Source of the DNA: Roseiarcus sp050013915
GTDB lineage: Bacteria; Pseudomonadota; Alphaproteobacteria; Rhizobiales; Beijerinckiaceae
DNA: 11,598 nt
Assembly: GCA_050013915.1 (NCBI GenBank)
Contig: JBEKEI010000147.1
Location: forward strand, 1 to 11,598
Direction: 5' to 3'
Shown here: piece by piece, positions 1 to 5,860 of the stretch
How the letters are laid out: the number at the start of each line of letters is the position of its first letter
How positions within the stretch are numbered: position 1 is the first letter of the stretch
Made by a program: the position numbers and the translations under genes
The notes under the pieces: model-generated
Told to the model about the DNA's origin: nothing
What the model saw: only the letters and a program-made list of their open reading frames with translations
Databases searched by the model: none

Positions 1-435
1 CCACAACGGCGAAAGGATCAGGTTCCAGGAGAAACCGACAATGACCACCGACAGCATGGTCGGCAGAAAAAAGACCGTGCGGTAGAAGCCCTTGAGTTTC
101 AGTCCGGGCAGGCTGAGGAGGCCAGCCAGCGCGATGCCGATCGGATTCTGCACCGCCATGTGGATGGCGAAGAAGATCATATTGTTCTTGAACGCGTTCC
201 AGAACGGCTGGGACCACAGATCGTCCGTCAACAGAGTCCGGAAATTGGCGAGACCGACGAAATGAACGCCGCCGCCGGTCTCGCCGGTGAATGTCGACAA
301 TTGCATCGTCGCCAGCAGCGGATAGATCGAAAACGCGGTGTAGATGACCACGGCCGGTCCGAGAAACACGGCCAGCAGGCCAATTAGCTTGGCCTTCGGC
401 ATCTGGGCGACGACTTGGGGAACAGGTTCGGCCAT
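1..435 (-). CDS. Sugar ABC transporter permease, MalF/UgpA type (partial, 3' end outside window)
   Basis: Reading leftward from ATG at 435 gives 145 codons without a stop, beginning MAEPVPQVVAQMPKAKL and running off the window edge. Three hydrophobic segments are visible at about residues 17-40, 84-108 and 120-143. The stretch NFRTLL, then FWNAFKNN, then FYRTVFFLP is the usual N-terminal pattern of the first permease of CUT1 carbohydrate transporters. It should form half of the inner-membrane channel that takes sugar from the binding protein encoded just upstream. The EAA loop that contacts the ATPase lies beyond the window, as presumably do the second permease and the ATPase. No strong ribosome binding site precedes the ATG, so expression may depend on the upstream genes. 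The family is secure; the substrate is inferred from context. Confidence 0.9.
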   Translation of the reverse strand, partial: MAEPVPQVVAQMPKAKLIGLLAVFLGPAVVIYTAFSIYPLLATMQLSTFTGETGGGVHFVGLANFRTLLTDDLWSQPFWNAFKNNMIFFAIHMAVQNPIGIALAGLLSLPGLKLKGFYRTVFFLPTMLSVVIVGFSWNLILSPLW

Positions 436-484
436 AGCCGGGGACTTTTGGCAGGAGGCAGGAGGCAATAGCGTAACGACCACT

Positions 485-512
485 CCCTCTCCCCCGCAAG
501 CGGGAGAGAGGG
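485..512. repeat. REP-like palindrome between binding-protein and permease genes
   Basis: An inverted repeat: arms CCCTCTC and GAGAGGG enclose CCCGC-AA-GCGGG. In the leftward transcript it folds into about 13 base pairs including one G-U wobble, with a two-base centre. Palindromes of this type (CCCTCTCCCGC..GCGGGAGAGGG) are widely scattered between genes in GC-rich proteobacteria, so it is probably a copy of a repetitive extragenic palindrome. Its place after a binding-protein gene fits a role in mRNA stability or partial transcription stop. Confidence 0.6.
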
Positions 513-541
513 GGGATCGTCGAGCCTGTAAAAGCGGCCGA

Positions 542-560
542 GCGGAGCTTAACGCTCCGC
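542..560 (-). terminator. Possible attenuator hairpin after the binding-protein gene
   Basis: Just beyond the binding-protein stop codon the leftward transcript can form GCGGAGC-GTTAA-GCTCCGC, a perfect 7-bp stem with a 5-nt loop. A run of four T follows about eight bases later (530-533 in plus-strand terms). The T-run is short and displaced, so this is at best a leaky terminator. Partial termination here would give more binding protein than permease, as is usual for sugar ABC operons. Confidence 0.35.
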
Positions 561-571
561 GGGCGCTCGCG

Positions 572-1834
572 TCACGTGGCGGGCTTGTACCAGTTGTCGA
601 GGCCGTCCTGCAGTCGCTTGCCGGCGGCTTCGGGCGTCATGGTTCCATTGATCACCTGAGCCGAGACGTTCCACAGCTCGTTCTCGAGGTTGGGCGTGCC
701 ACGCGACAGGATCTGATACGAGTTGCGGATCGTCGACTTGCAGTCCTTGCGCCAGGCGACCATCGTCGCCGCCAGCGGATCGTCGATCTTCACCGGCGCG
801 CTGCTGAGCGGGAAGAAGCCGGGCAGCGCGTTGGCGTAGAGGGTGGCGAATTCCGGCGTCGTCAGCCATTCGAGGAACTTCTTGGCGTCATCCTTGTTCT
901 TCGACGCCGAGTTGAGGCCCATCGCGATGTCGGTGTGGTCGGAGATGTAGCACTGCGTATCGCCGGCCGGCAGCGGCGGCGGGAACGCGCCCATCGGGAA
1001 CTTGGCCGAGGCGCGGAAGGTCGAAATGTCCCAGGAGCCGGCGGGATAGATCGCCCCCTTGCCGAGCGAGAACAGGTTCTGGCTGTCGGGATAGGTCTGC
1101 GCCTGGTAGCCATTGCCCATATAGGGCGCCCAGCTCGCGATCTCCTTCAGCACCGCGACATATTGCGGGTCGGTGAACTTCTCCTTGCCCGAGATCAGCG
1201 CGGCGCGGCCCGCCTCGCCGCCCCAATAGTCCGGGCCGATGTTCTGGAAGCCCATGGTCGCGGCCTCCCACTGGTCGGCGGTGCCGAGCACGATCGGCGT
1301 ATAGGTTCCATCCTTCTTCAGCTTGTCGAGCAGCGTGTGGAATTCGGCCATGGTCTTGGGCGGTTCGGCGCCGACCTTGGCGAGCGCGTCCTTGTTGTAG
1401 ATGAAGCCATGGATCACCGAGGCCATCGGCACGCAGAAGGTGGTCTTGCCGTCGTCGGTCGACCACGCCGCCTTGGCGACGTCGGAGAAGTTCGCCATGC
1501 CGGCGAGCTCGTTGAGCCCGTCGAGGTTCTTCTTGTTGTAGAGGTCGAGCGAGGCGTCGAACGGGCGGCAGGCGATGAGGTCGCCCGCGGCGCCGCCGGC
1601 GAGGCGCGCGTTGAGCGCGGCATTGTATTCCTTCGGCGCGGAGGGCGAGAATTCGACCTTGATGTCGGGATAGTGCTTGTTGAAGGCGGGAATGATCTTC
1701 GAATTCCAGATGTCGGCGTCGTCGTTGCGCCAGCTCTCGATTTTCAGCGAGCCCGCCTGCGCGGCGCCGAGGCCGGCGAGCAGCGCGGCGAGCGCCGCCC
1801 CGGCGCCGAGGATGGATTTACGCTTGTTCGTCAT
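572..1834 (-). CDS. Periplasmic sugar-binding protein of a CUT1 ABC transporter
   Basis: A 420-residue family 1 extracellular solute-binding protein. It starts with a clear Sec signal peptide: basic MTNKRK, a hydrophobic core, and an AQA site with cleavage expected after residue 27. The mature protein opens with SLKIESWRNDD and has hallmarks of the family: IIPAFNKHYPDIKVEF, an early GDLI segment, WEAATMGFQNI, and the KFLEWLTTPEFATLYAN block near the C-terminus. The start is supported by GGGAG six bases upstream of ATG 1834. It lies 34 bp after the etherase gene and just ahead of the permease, so it belongs to one leftward operon. It should capture sugar in the periplasm. Neighbouring etherase and kinase genes suggest MurNAc, GlcNAc or a disaccharide containing them; the sequence alone does not fix the ligand. 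Confidence 0.93.
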   Translation of the reverse strand: MTNKRKSILGAGAALAALLAGLGAAQAGSLKIESWRNDDADIWNSKIIPAFNKHYPDIKVEFSPSAPKEYNAALNARLAGGAAGDLIACRPFDASLDLYNKKNLDGLNELAGMANFSDVAKAAWSTDDGKTTFCVPMASVIHGFIYNKDALAKVGAEPPKTMAEFHTLLDKLKKDGTYTPIVLGTADQWEAATMGFQNIGPDYWGGEAGRAALISGKEKFTDPQYVAVLKEIASWAPYMGNGYQAQTYPDSQNLFSLGKGAIYPAGSWDISTFRASAKFPMGAFPPPLPAGDTQCYISDHTDIAMGLNSASKNKDDAKKFLEWLTTPEFATLYANALPGFFPLSSAPVKIDDPLAATMVAWRKDCKSTIRNSYQILSRGTPNLENELWNVSAQVINGTMTPEAAGKRLQDGLDNWYKPAT

Positions 1835-1851
1835 TTCGCTCTCCCAGTGAA

Positions 1852-1865
1852 CGGGCCGCGGCCCG
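1852..1865. repeat. 14-bp perfect palindrome in the etherase/binding-protein gap
   Basis: CGGGCCGCGGCCCG is fully self-complementary and occupies most of the 34-bp gap between the etherase stop and the binding-protein start. In the leftward mRNA it would form a GC-only hairpin ending about six bases before the binding-protein ribosome binding site. It could protect the downstream mRNA after processing, or influence translation. GC-only palindromes also arise by chance in such GC-rich DNA. Confidence 0.45.
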
Positions 1866-1868
1866 GTG

Positions 1869-2759
1869 CTAAAAATTCGCCGGTCGCGGATGCAGGCGCG
1901 CCAGCGCTTCGTCGAGGTCGCCGTCCGCGGTCGCGATCAGCGCCCGCGCCTGCGCGGGCGTCGCCGCGCCCGAGGCGACGAGGATCGCGCATTTCACCTC
2001 GCCCTCGGCGCGGGCGAGGCTCGCGGCCGCCGTCGCCTCGTCGACGCCGGCGAGCCGCGCGATCATCGCGCGCGCCCGCGCGCGCAGCTTTTCGTTGTCC
2101 GGCCGCAGGTTGACCATCTCGCCGCGATGGACGTGGCCGAGCCGCGCATTGGCGAGCGTCGAGAGCAGGCCGAGCGCGCTCTTCTGCGCGGTTCCGGCGC
2201 CGAGCCGCGTCGAGCCGTTGAGCGCTTCGGGCCCGGAATCGAGCAGGATCGGATGGTCGGCGATGTCGAGCAGCGGGGAGCGCGCGCGATTGGCGAGCCC
2301 GACGACGAGCGCGCCTTGCGCGCGGGCGGCGCCGGCGCGGGCGACGGTGTAGGGCGTCGCGCCGCTCGCCGAGACCGCGATGACGGCGTCGCCCCCGAGC
2401 GGTCCGAGCGCGGCGATCTCGGCGCCGGCGCCGGCCACCTCGTCCTCCGCCGCGGCGTCGATGCGCGCGCGATCGCCCCGGTCGCCGGCGACGAGGAAGA
2501 CCAGCCGGTCGAAATCGAGCCCGAACGTGCCCGGCAATTCGGCGCCGTCGAGCAGGCCGATCAGCCCCGAGGATCCCGCGCCGACATAGACGAGGCGGCC
2601 GCCCGCCCGCAGCCGCGCGGCGAGCGCCTCCGCGGCGCGTTCGATCGCTTGGGCGGCGGCGGCGACGGCGTCGATCGCGCGGCGCTGGCCCGCCAGCAGC
2701 GCGGCGAGAAACGGCGCCTCCGCCCAGCCCCGTCGCCCTTGCTCGCTCGCCGCGGCCAT
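1869..2759 (-). CDS. murQ: MurQ-like N-acetylmuramic acid 6-phosphate etherase
   Basis: With ATG at 2759 the product is 296 residues, close to E. coli MurQ (298). GGGAG lies five bases upstream; a TTG 63 bp further out has no such site. It is a SIS-fold enzyme that would split MurNAc-6-P into GlcNAc-6-P and D-lactate in the cytoplasm. Visible landmarks are GRLVYVGAGSSG (54-65), DGAELPGTF (71-79), AAAEDE (102-107), ASGATPY (131-137) and NGSTRLGAGTAQK (181-193). Glu74 and Glu105 are 31 residues apart, the same spacing as catalytic Glu83 and Glu114 of E. coli MurQ. The phosphate loop differs from the usual GTSGRLG (here GSSGLIG), and STRMKAGTAQK is STRLGAGTAQK, so this is a divergent branch. It is the first gene of the leftward operon, divergent from the sugar kinase gene. 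Confidence 0.88.
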   Translation of the reverse strand: MAAASEQGRRGWAEAPFLAALLAGQRRAIDAVAAAAQAIERAAEALAARLRAGGRLVYVGAGSSGLIGLLDGAELPGTFGLDFDRLVFLVAGDRGDRARIDAAAEDEVAGAGAEIAALGPLGGDAVIAVSASGATPYTVARAGAARAQGALVVGLANRARSPLLDIADHPILLDSGPEALNGSTRLGAGTAQKSALGLLSTLANARLGHVHRGEMVNLRPDNEKLRARARAMIARLAGVDEATAAASLARAEGEVKCAILVASGAATPAQARALIATADGDLDEALARLHPRPANF

Positions 2760-2829
2760 TGCCTCTCCCGCCAGACTGCAAAAGCGCCGCGTTCGCCCCG
2801 AAGCGCGTCGATTTAGAACCAATGGTCCC

Positions 2830-2840
2830 TACCTCTTGTC
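2830..2840. promoter_or_regulatory. Candidate GntR operator, copy 1 (overlaps rightward -35)
   Basis: TACCTCTTGTC occurs here and again, without mismatch, 31 bp downstream, about three helical turns away and so on the same DNA face. This copy contains most of the -35 hexamer TTGTCT of the rightward promoter. The regulator encoded two genes downstream is the obvious candidate ligand; binding is inferred. Confidence 0.6.
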
Positions 2841-2864
2841 TTAAACGTTAACCAATCGTATACC
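2836..2864 (+). promoter_or_regulatory. Promoter of the kinase-gntR operon
   Basis: TTGTCT (2836-2841), a 17-bp spacer and TATACC (2859-2864) form the best sigma-70-like promoter in the gap, 64 bp before the kinase start. It sits in the least GC-rich part of the region. Both hexamers overlap the repeated 11-mer, which suggests repression by promoter occlusion. The leftward promoter for the etherase operon must also lie between 2760 and 2927 but I could not pick out convincing hexamers for it. Confidence 0.55.
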
Positions 2865-2871
2865 TCTTGTC
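2861..2871. promoter_or_regulatory. Candidate GntR operator, copy 2 (overlaps rightward -10)
   Basis: Second exact copy of TACCTCTTGTC, in the same orientation as the first. Its first four bases are the end of the -10 hexamer TATACC, so a protein bound here would block open-complex formation. The bases flanking the two copies are not conserved, which limits the conserved core to these 11 bp. Confidence 0.6.
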
Positions 2872-2927
2872 CAGCGACGTTTGACGGGTTTGCGCGTCGC
2901 GGCGGATTGCGGGGGAGGCGAGTCCGG

Positions 2928-3833
2928 GTGGCGGCGAACGGGCGATTCTTTCTCGGCATCGACGGCGGCGCGACCCGCTGCCGCGCGCGGCTGCGCGATT
3001 CCGCCGGCGCCATGCTCGCGCAGGCGGTCGGCCCGGCCGCCAACATCTATGTCGACTATGCGGGCGCCCTCGCGGTCGTGCATTCCACGATCGCCGACGC
3101 GTTGCATCAGGCGGGCCTCGAGCGCGCCGCGCCGCGCCTCGTCCTGGGACTTGGCCTCGCCGGCCTCTCGACCGGCGCCGACGCGGCGCGCATCGTCGCC
3201 GACCTTACCGCGCTCGACGGCGTCGTCGCGGTTCGCGCGGCCAATGACGCGGTCACCGCGTGCCTGGGCGCCCATGCCGGCGCCGACGGCGGCATCGTCA
3301 TCGCGGGCACGGGGTCGGCGGGAATCGCGCGGCTCGGCGGGCGCGAGATCGTGATCGGCGGACGCGGCTTTCTGCTCGGCGACGACGGCTCGGCGGCGCG
3401 CATCGGCGCCGACGCCCTGCGCGCCGCGCTGCGCGCCTGCGACGGTCTGGGGCCTGCGACGCCGCTGACCAAGGCCCTGATGTGGCAGTTCGCCGACGAC
3501 CCTCATGTCGCGCTGGAATGGGCGCTGACCGCCAAACCGAGCGACTACGGCGCGTTTGCGCCGGCCGTGCTCGAGGCGGCCGGCAAGGGCGACGAGGTCG
3601 GGTGCGCCATCGTCGAGGCCGCGGCCGCTGCGCTCGCCGCGCTCGCCGGCGCGGTGCGGGAACTCGGCGCGCCGCGCCTCGCGCTGGTCGGCGGCCTCAG
3701 CGAGAGCATCCGCCCGCATCTTCCTCCCGACTTGAGCGCTGAGCTGCTACGGCCGCGATTCGACGCGACCGACGGCGCGATCCTGCTGGCCGGCGGCGTC
3801 CTGCCCGATGCGCCGGACGGGAGCGCGCGATGA
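2928..3833 (+). CDS. BadF/BadG/BcrA/BcrD-family N-acetylhexosamine kinase
   Basis: GTG at 2928 is chosen because it follows GGGGGAGG at good distance and begins the protein seven residues before the ATPase fold; product 301 residues. The actin-like sugar kinase fold shows phosphate-1 loop LGIDGGATR (9-17), an NDAVTA segment (106-111) at the place of the catalytic Asp, phosphate-2 loop AGTGSAG (126-132), GFLLGDDGSAARIG (147-160) and the adenosine-side VGGLSE (254-259). Members phosphorylate GlcNAc, glucosamine or, for Clostridium acetobutylicum MurK, both MurNAc and GlcNAc at O6. Next to a MurQ-like etherase, which needs MurNAc-6-P, a MurK-like or GlcNAc kinase role is the best reading. The stop overlaps the start of gntR (ATGA), so the two are translationally coupled. 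Exact substrate cannot be told from sequence. Confidence 0.87.
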   Translation: MAANGRFFLGIDGGATRCRARLRDSAGAMLAQAVGPAANIYVDYAGALAVVHSTIADALHQAGLERAAPRLVLGLGLAGLSTGADAARIVADLTALDGVVAVRAANDAVTACLGAHAGADGGIVIAGTGSAGIARLGGREIVIGGRGFLLGDDGSAARIGADALRAALRACDGLGPATPLTKALMWQFADDPHVALEWALTAKPSDYGAFAPAVLEAAGKGDEVGCAIVEAAAAALAALAGAVRELGAPRLALVGGLSESIRPHLPPDLSAELLRPRFDATDGAILLAGGVLPDAPDGSAR

Positions 3834-4585
3834 GCCTCGCCGAGGCGGCGCCGGCGCGCGCGACGCTCTACCGCTCGGTGGTTTCGACGCTGAAGCGCGA
3901 GATTACGGGCGGGCGCTTCGCCGACACCGAAATCCTGCCCGGCGAGCGCGAGCTCTGCGTGCTGCTCGACGTCTCGCGCACGACGCTGCGCCGCGCGATC
4001 GTCGAACTCGTCGCCGAAGGCGTGCTCTACCATCGCCACGGCGCCGGCACGTTCATCCGCCGGGCGCTGCCGCGCGTCGACCAACCTATGTCGCGGCTGA
4101 CCGGCTTCACCGAGGACATGCGGCTGCGCGGGCTCGTCGCCGGCTCGCGCGAGCTCGAGCGCGGCCTGTTCCTGCCGACGCCGGAGGAGGCGATGATGCT
4201 CGGCGTCGGCCCCAGCGAGCGCATCTTCCGCCTGTCGCGGCTGCGGCTCGCCAGCGACGTGCCGATGGCGATCGAGCACGCCGTCGTGCCGCAGCGCTAT
4301 ATCGGCGAACCCCAGGCGATCGGCGCCTCGCTCTACGACGCGCTGGAGGCGCGCCATTTCAAGCCGGTGCGCGGCCTGCAGCGGCTGCGCGCGACCCTGC
4401 TCGACGATTCCGACGCCGCGCTGCTCGGCGTCGAGCCGAAGAGCCCGGCGCTGTTCATCCAGCGCATCGCCTATCTCGGCGATGGGCGCTGCGTCGAATT
4501 CACGCGCTCGCTGTACCGCGCCGACACCTATGACTTCGTCTCCGAGCTGACGCTGTCGCCCGCCGCCCGCAAGAACCGCAGCTGA
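3830..4585 (+). CDS. GntR-family transcriptional regulator, HutC subfamily (UTRA domain)
   Basis: 251 residues. A winged helix-turn-helix spans about residues 12-77, with ATLYRSVVSTLKREI and the recognition region LPGERELCVLLDVSRTTLRR, ending in the GAGTFIRR wing. It is followed by LTGFTEDMRLRG, the usual opening of a UTRA ligand-binding domain (about 88-243), which carries DVPMAIEHAVVP and FTRSLYRADTYDF. HutC-type regulators of amino-sugar genes (for example NagR, DasR) bind phosphorylated sugars such as GlcNAc-6-P or GlcN-6-P, and usually repress until the ligand appears. The ATG overlaps the kinase stop by four bases. It probably controls its own operon and the divergent etherase-transporter operon through the repeated 11-mer at 2830-2871. 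Family assignment is firm; ligand and operator are inferred. Confidence 0.93.
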   Translation: MSLAEAAPARATLYRSVVSTLKREITGGRFADTEILPGERELCVLLDVSRTTLRRAIVELVAEGVLYHRHGAGTFIRRALPRVDQPMSRLTGFTEDMRLRGLVAGSRELERGLFLPTPEEAMMLGVGPSERIFRLSRLRLASDVPMAIEHAVVPQRYIGEPQAIGASLYDALEARHFKPVRGLQRLRATLLDDSDAALLGVEPKSPALFIQRIAYLGDGRCVEFTRSLYRADTYDFVSELTLSPAARKNRS

Positions 4586-4857
4586 CCAGAGATTCGCGGG
4601 TCCGACGACGCGGCGTGCGTGCGCGCGCGGCCGGAGCCGGCCTGGTCGGCGCGGCGCGCCGACGGTGGAGAGTTCACGTCCGGCGCGCCGGTCGCGATGA
4701 CGGCGGCCGAGGCCGCGCCGTCTGGGCGCGCCGAGGCGACCGGGCGCTCCGTCGGCGCCGCCGATGCATCTGTAAAAGAGAAATTTGAGAAATGACTTCC
4801 GTTATTCCAAAAGATCGGCTATTCTACGATCATTCGTCCCCCCGGCAGGAGCCCGCC
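4586..4857. other. Intergenic region after gntR
   Basis: No convincing gene in these 272 bases. The first 180 are extremely GC-rich, with short inverted repeats such as GGCCGG-AG-CCGGCC at 4629-4642 that lack a T-run and are not convincing terminators. The last part (about 4770-4840) turns A/T-rich, with a weak promoter-like pair TTCCGT-17-TATTCT (the -10 near 4830) that would serve the doubtful small gene at 4858. No copy of TACCTCTTGTC is seen. Confidence 0.5.
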
Positions 4858-5592
4858 ATGCCCGACCCCGCAGCGTCCGCGCCGCCGCCCGCCGCCCGCC
4901 GCAGCGCGGCGGAGCCCGACGCCTCTGTGCGGCTCGCCGCCCGGAGGGTCGAGGGCGGCGAACCCGGCGCGATCGACCCGCTGCTGCGCGCGCTCGACCG
5001 GTTCGACCGCCGCCGCAACGCGGGTCCGGCGCCGCCGCCCCTCGACGAGGAGGACGAATCGGCCGCCAGATTCGACGCCGGGCCCGACGAACGCGCGACG
5101 ACGATCGCCGACGACGAGGCGCGGGGCGCCGCGCGCGGGGGGCCGGACGGCGGCGCGCCGCAGAGCCCCGCGCGGGTTTCAATTCGCCTGCAACCCTCTG
5201 ATTTCCCCCGATCCGCCGAAAAATGTATTTCCAAGTATTTCCACAACGAAAGGGTTTGTCGAACGACGCGGCCCGGGGCGCCGCTCCGCGCGGGGCGGCG
5301 GACGGCGGCGCGCCGCAGACCCCCCGCACCGGCTTCAATTTGCCTGCAATCCTCTGATTTTTCTCGATCGGACGAAAAACCCATTTCCAAATATTTCGAC
5401 AACGAAAGGATTTGTCGGGCGATGCGGCCGGCGCCGATTCCGACCGGGATCGTCATTCCCGGCCCGCCGCGTCGCGTCAGGCGGTGCGGCGACGGCGCGG
5501 TCCGGACATTGTCGCGCGACGGCGATCGCGCCTGGCGTCGAGACCTCCTCGCCCAACAGGCGCGCGAGGCGGGGGGAGGGAGCAAGGGATGA
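4858..5592 (+). CDS. Hypothetical protein containing two copies of a repeat-derived segment (doubtful)
   Basis: An open frame of 244 codons from ATG 4858, preceded by AGGAG at six bases and by an A/T-rich, promoter-like stretch. I do not recognise it. The first ~85 residues are Ala/Pro/Arg-rich with an acidic patch (LDEEDES) and a short helix-like run IDPLLRALDRFDRRR. The rest is made from a tandem DNA repeat: SIRLQPSDF..ISKYFHNERVCR recurs as SICLQSSDF..ISKYFDNERICR. Most differences between the two copies change the amino acid, and the opposite strand is open as well, so selection for this protein is not evident. One possibility is a small real gene whose 3' part was overwritten by a repeat element; another is that nothing here is translated. 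Confidence 0.3.
   Translation: MPDPAASAPPPAARRSAAEPDASVRLAARRVEGGEPGAIDPLLRALDRFDRRRNAGPAPPPLDEEDESAARFDAGPDERATTIADDEARGAARGGPDGGAPQSPARVSIRLQPSDFPRSAEKCISKYFHNERVCRTTRPGAPLRAGRRTAARRRPPAPASICLQSSDFSRSDEKPISKYFDNERICRAMRPAPIPTGIVIPGPPRRVRRCGDGAVRTLSRDGDRAWRRDLLAQQAREAGGGSKG
5122..5430. repeat. Tandem pair of imperfect ~156-bp repeats
   Basis: Unit 1 starts near 5122 and unit 2 near 5274. Each has a GC-rich leader (CGGGGCGCCGC, then GGACGGCGGCGCGCCGCAGA) and an A/T-richer 96-bp core: 5178-5273 and 5334-5429. By eye the cores differ at 16 of 96 positions with no gaps; the leaders differ by small indels totalling 4 bp. The shared core includes TTTCCAA-TATTTC-ACAACGAAAGG. The divergence implies an old duplication or two separate insertions of a dispersed element. 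No transposase and no clear terminal inverted repeats are visible. Confidence 0.8.
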
Positions 5593-5849
5593 GCCATCGG
5601 CCGGAAGGATGCGGGCGTGAACGCCCGGCGTCGCGGAGCCACGCCGCCGTCGCGCCGTCACGTCTGGGCGATTGCAAGCAATCGCCGGAGGCCAAGAGGC
5701 CGCTGCGCCATATATACGCTTCGCCCCTCCCGGCGCTCGCAAGCGATCGTCTCGGGGCGACTGCGCGCCGTCGGCGGGGCGATTGGCGAGCGAACTCGGC
5801 CTGGCGTGTTGCGCAGCAGATCCGTTGGTCAGTCCATCACACCGTGCCT
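5593..5849. other. Intergenic region upstream of the SIS isomerase
   Basis: No convincing gene. It contains the perfect palindrome at 5667-5686, a second imperfect one at 5734-5749, and TATATA at 5711-5716 that lacks a good -35 partner. No TACCTCTTGTC copy is present, so the isomerase gene has no visible operator of the kind found at 2830-2871. Confidence 0.5.
5667..5686. repeat. Perfect 9-bp inverted repeat centred on GCAAGC
   Basis: GGCGATTGC-AA-GCAATCGCC, a perfect 9-bp stem around a two-base centre. A related but imperfect copy, CGCTCGC-AA-GCGATCG, follows at 5734-5749. Both share the GC-AA-GC centre with the REP-like element at 485-512. It may be an extragenic palindrome family; a protein-binding role is not excluded. 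Confidence 0.5.
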
Positions 5850-5854
5850 GGAGG
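5850..5854 (+). promoter_or_regulatory. Ribosome binding site that decides the isomerase start
   Basis: GGAGG lies six bases before GTG 5861. The in-frame ATG at 5882, which would give the more usual MAREIAE start, has only TCCTCTCTG before it. The GTG is therefore the better start, adding seven residues. Confidence 0.6.
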
Positions 5855-5860
5855 CCGCCC

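Noticed and set aside
451..467. GGCAGGAGGCAGGAGGC purine-rich repeat considered as a ribosome binding site
   Set aside because: It would act only in the rightward direction, where no gene begins. In the leftward permease transcript it is CCTCC-rich and cannot serve as a ribosome binding site.
344..2113. Plus-strand open frame of 589 codons across the transporter genes
   Set aside because: It runs antisense to the binding protein and crosses into the etherase gene; its product is Arg-rich without domains.
2760..2822. Extension of the etherase to a TTG start at 2822
   Set aside because: It would add 21 residues beyond the usual MurQ length, lacks a ribosome binding site and would run into the operator region; ATG 2759 has GGGAG five bases upstream.
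5178..5429. Two similar 96-bp segments considered as a CRISPR-like array
   Set aside because: Only two units, each far longer than a CRISPR repeat and about 17% diverged, with a related rather than unique spacer and no cas gene.
4830..5642. Minus-strand open frame across the tandem repeats
   Set aside because: No ribosome binding site or recognised domain. The repeats are open in several frames, so openness is not evidence of coding.
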